Shown in pieces: positions 63,922 to 64,000 of a DNA stretch of 64,000 nt. Within the stretch, counting starts at the first letter, position 1. Every line of letters begins with the position of its first letter. The notes beneath the pieces were generated by a model. That model searched no databases. It saw only the letters and a program-made list of their open reading frames with translations, and was not told the origin of the DNA. This stretch comes from CALBTQ01 sp036725605. Its GTDB lineage: Bacteria; Lernaellota; Lernaellaia; Lernaellales; Lernaellaceae. The stretch spans positions 1 to 64,000 of the forward strand of contig DAIMDW010000019.1 in NCBI GenBank assembly GCA_036725605.1, written 5' to 3'. The translations under genes and the position numbers were made by a program.

Positions 63922-64000
63922 CACGGCAGTTATGAGTGTCGAGTTTTAAGTTATAAATTGTGGTAAATACATTTAACTTGTCACTTATAACTCATCACTC
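63922..64000. repeat. Dispersed intergenic repeat, second copy
   Basis: This copy is homologous to 62732-62802; its last 19 bases equal 13996-14014. It runs to the window end, so its full extent is not seen. No gene is seen between 63814 and 64000. Confidence 0.65.

Overview
The window reads as one contig of a GC-rich, diderm (Gram-negative type) bacterium. Evidence for this is the set of lipobox lipoproteins, an SppA-type protease, a DgkA-like kinase, a WbaP/WcaJ-type priming transferase, and a GlpABC respiratory glycerol-3-phosphate dehydrogenase. Genes are densely packed with many 1-4 base start/stop overlaps. The lipoproteins with long poly-aspartate tails next to the lipidated Cys, the Ser/Thr kinase and the PAS-rich hybrid kinase suggest a deltaproteobacterial-grade lineage (Myxococcota, Lernaellota or similar). 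That placement is inference. No rRNA or tRNA gene was seen.

Layout. 1-6659: a small module of phage-tail-like genes (fibre/tip, hub-like, two tandem paralogues, a one-TM protein, a tail-terminator-like protein) interrupted by a convergent Cys-rich lipoprotein. 6724-13896: a flippase-like membrane protein, the glpABC operon, a membrane protein and a Ser/Thr kinase with a cyclic-nucleotide-binding-like domain. 14049-19001: a beta-propeller/phosphoesterase lipoprotein, a TGS-type nucleoside kinase and MarC. 19111-20160: an AT-rich Panacea (SocA-like) toxin-antitoxin island whose second gene has no normal start codon, followed by a strong hairpin and a terminator. 20165-26820: a solitary urocanate hydratase, a five-PAS hybrid histidine kinase and an AT-rich membrane protein. 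27066-32449: polysaccharide genes (radical SAM, GT4, methyltransferase, priming transferase, GT2). 32446-37533 (minus): a two-domain AAA ATPase with an overlapping membrane coiled-coil partner, comF, archaeal-type phosphoglycerate mutase and rsfS.

37703-44764: a poly-Asp lipoprotein, an MBL-fold lipoprotein, a GNAT protein, a reductase-like flavoprotein, a 620-base repeat-rich gap, a DgkA-like kinase with an extra membrane domain, a lipoprotein and ftsY. 44856-45529: a Phd/ParE-type toxin-antitoxin pair with a clear promoter/operator. 45599-54824: a large poly-Asp propeller lipoprotein, rsmE-prmA, a DUF374 acyltransferase, SppA and uncharacterised proteins. 54960-60431: a duplicated locus of poly-Asp propeller lipoproteins and a secreted HExxH metallopeptidase. 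60617-64000: an OPT family transporter, dispersed repeats and one uncharacterised gene.

The most notable signal is at 60343-60431. The metallopeptidase has a well-formed ribosome binding site, ATG and promoter upstream of seven GATA repeats. That ATG is out of frame with the peptidase by exactly one repeat unit; eight or five copies would join them and give a normal signal peptide. This has the form of a phase-variable contingency locus controlling a surface or secreted protease, sitting in a tandemly duplicated, compositionally mosaic cassette with surface lipoproteins.
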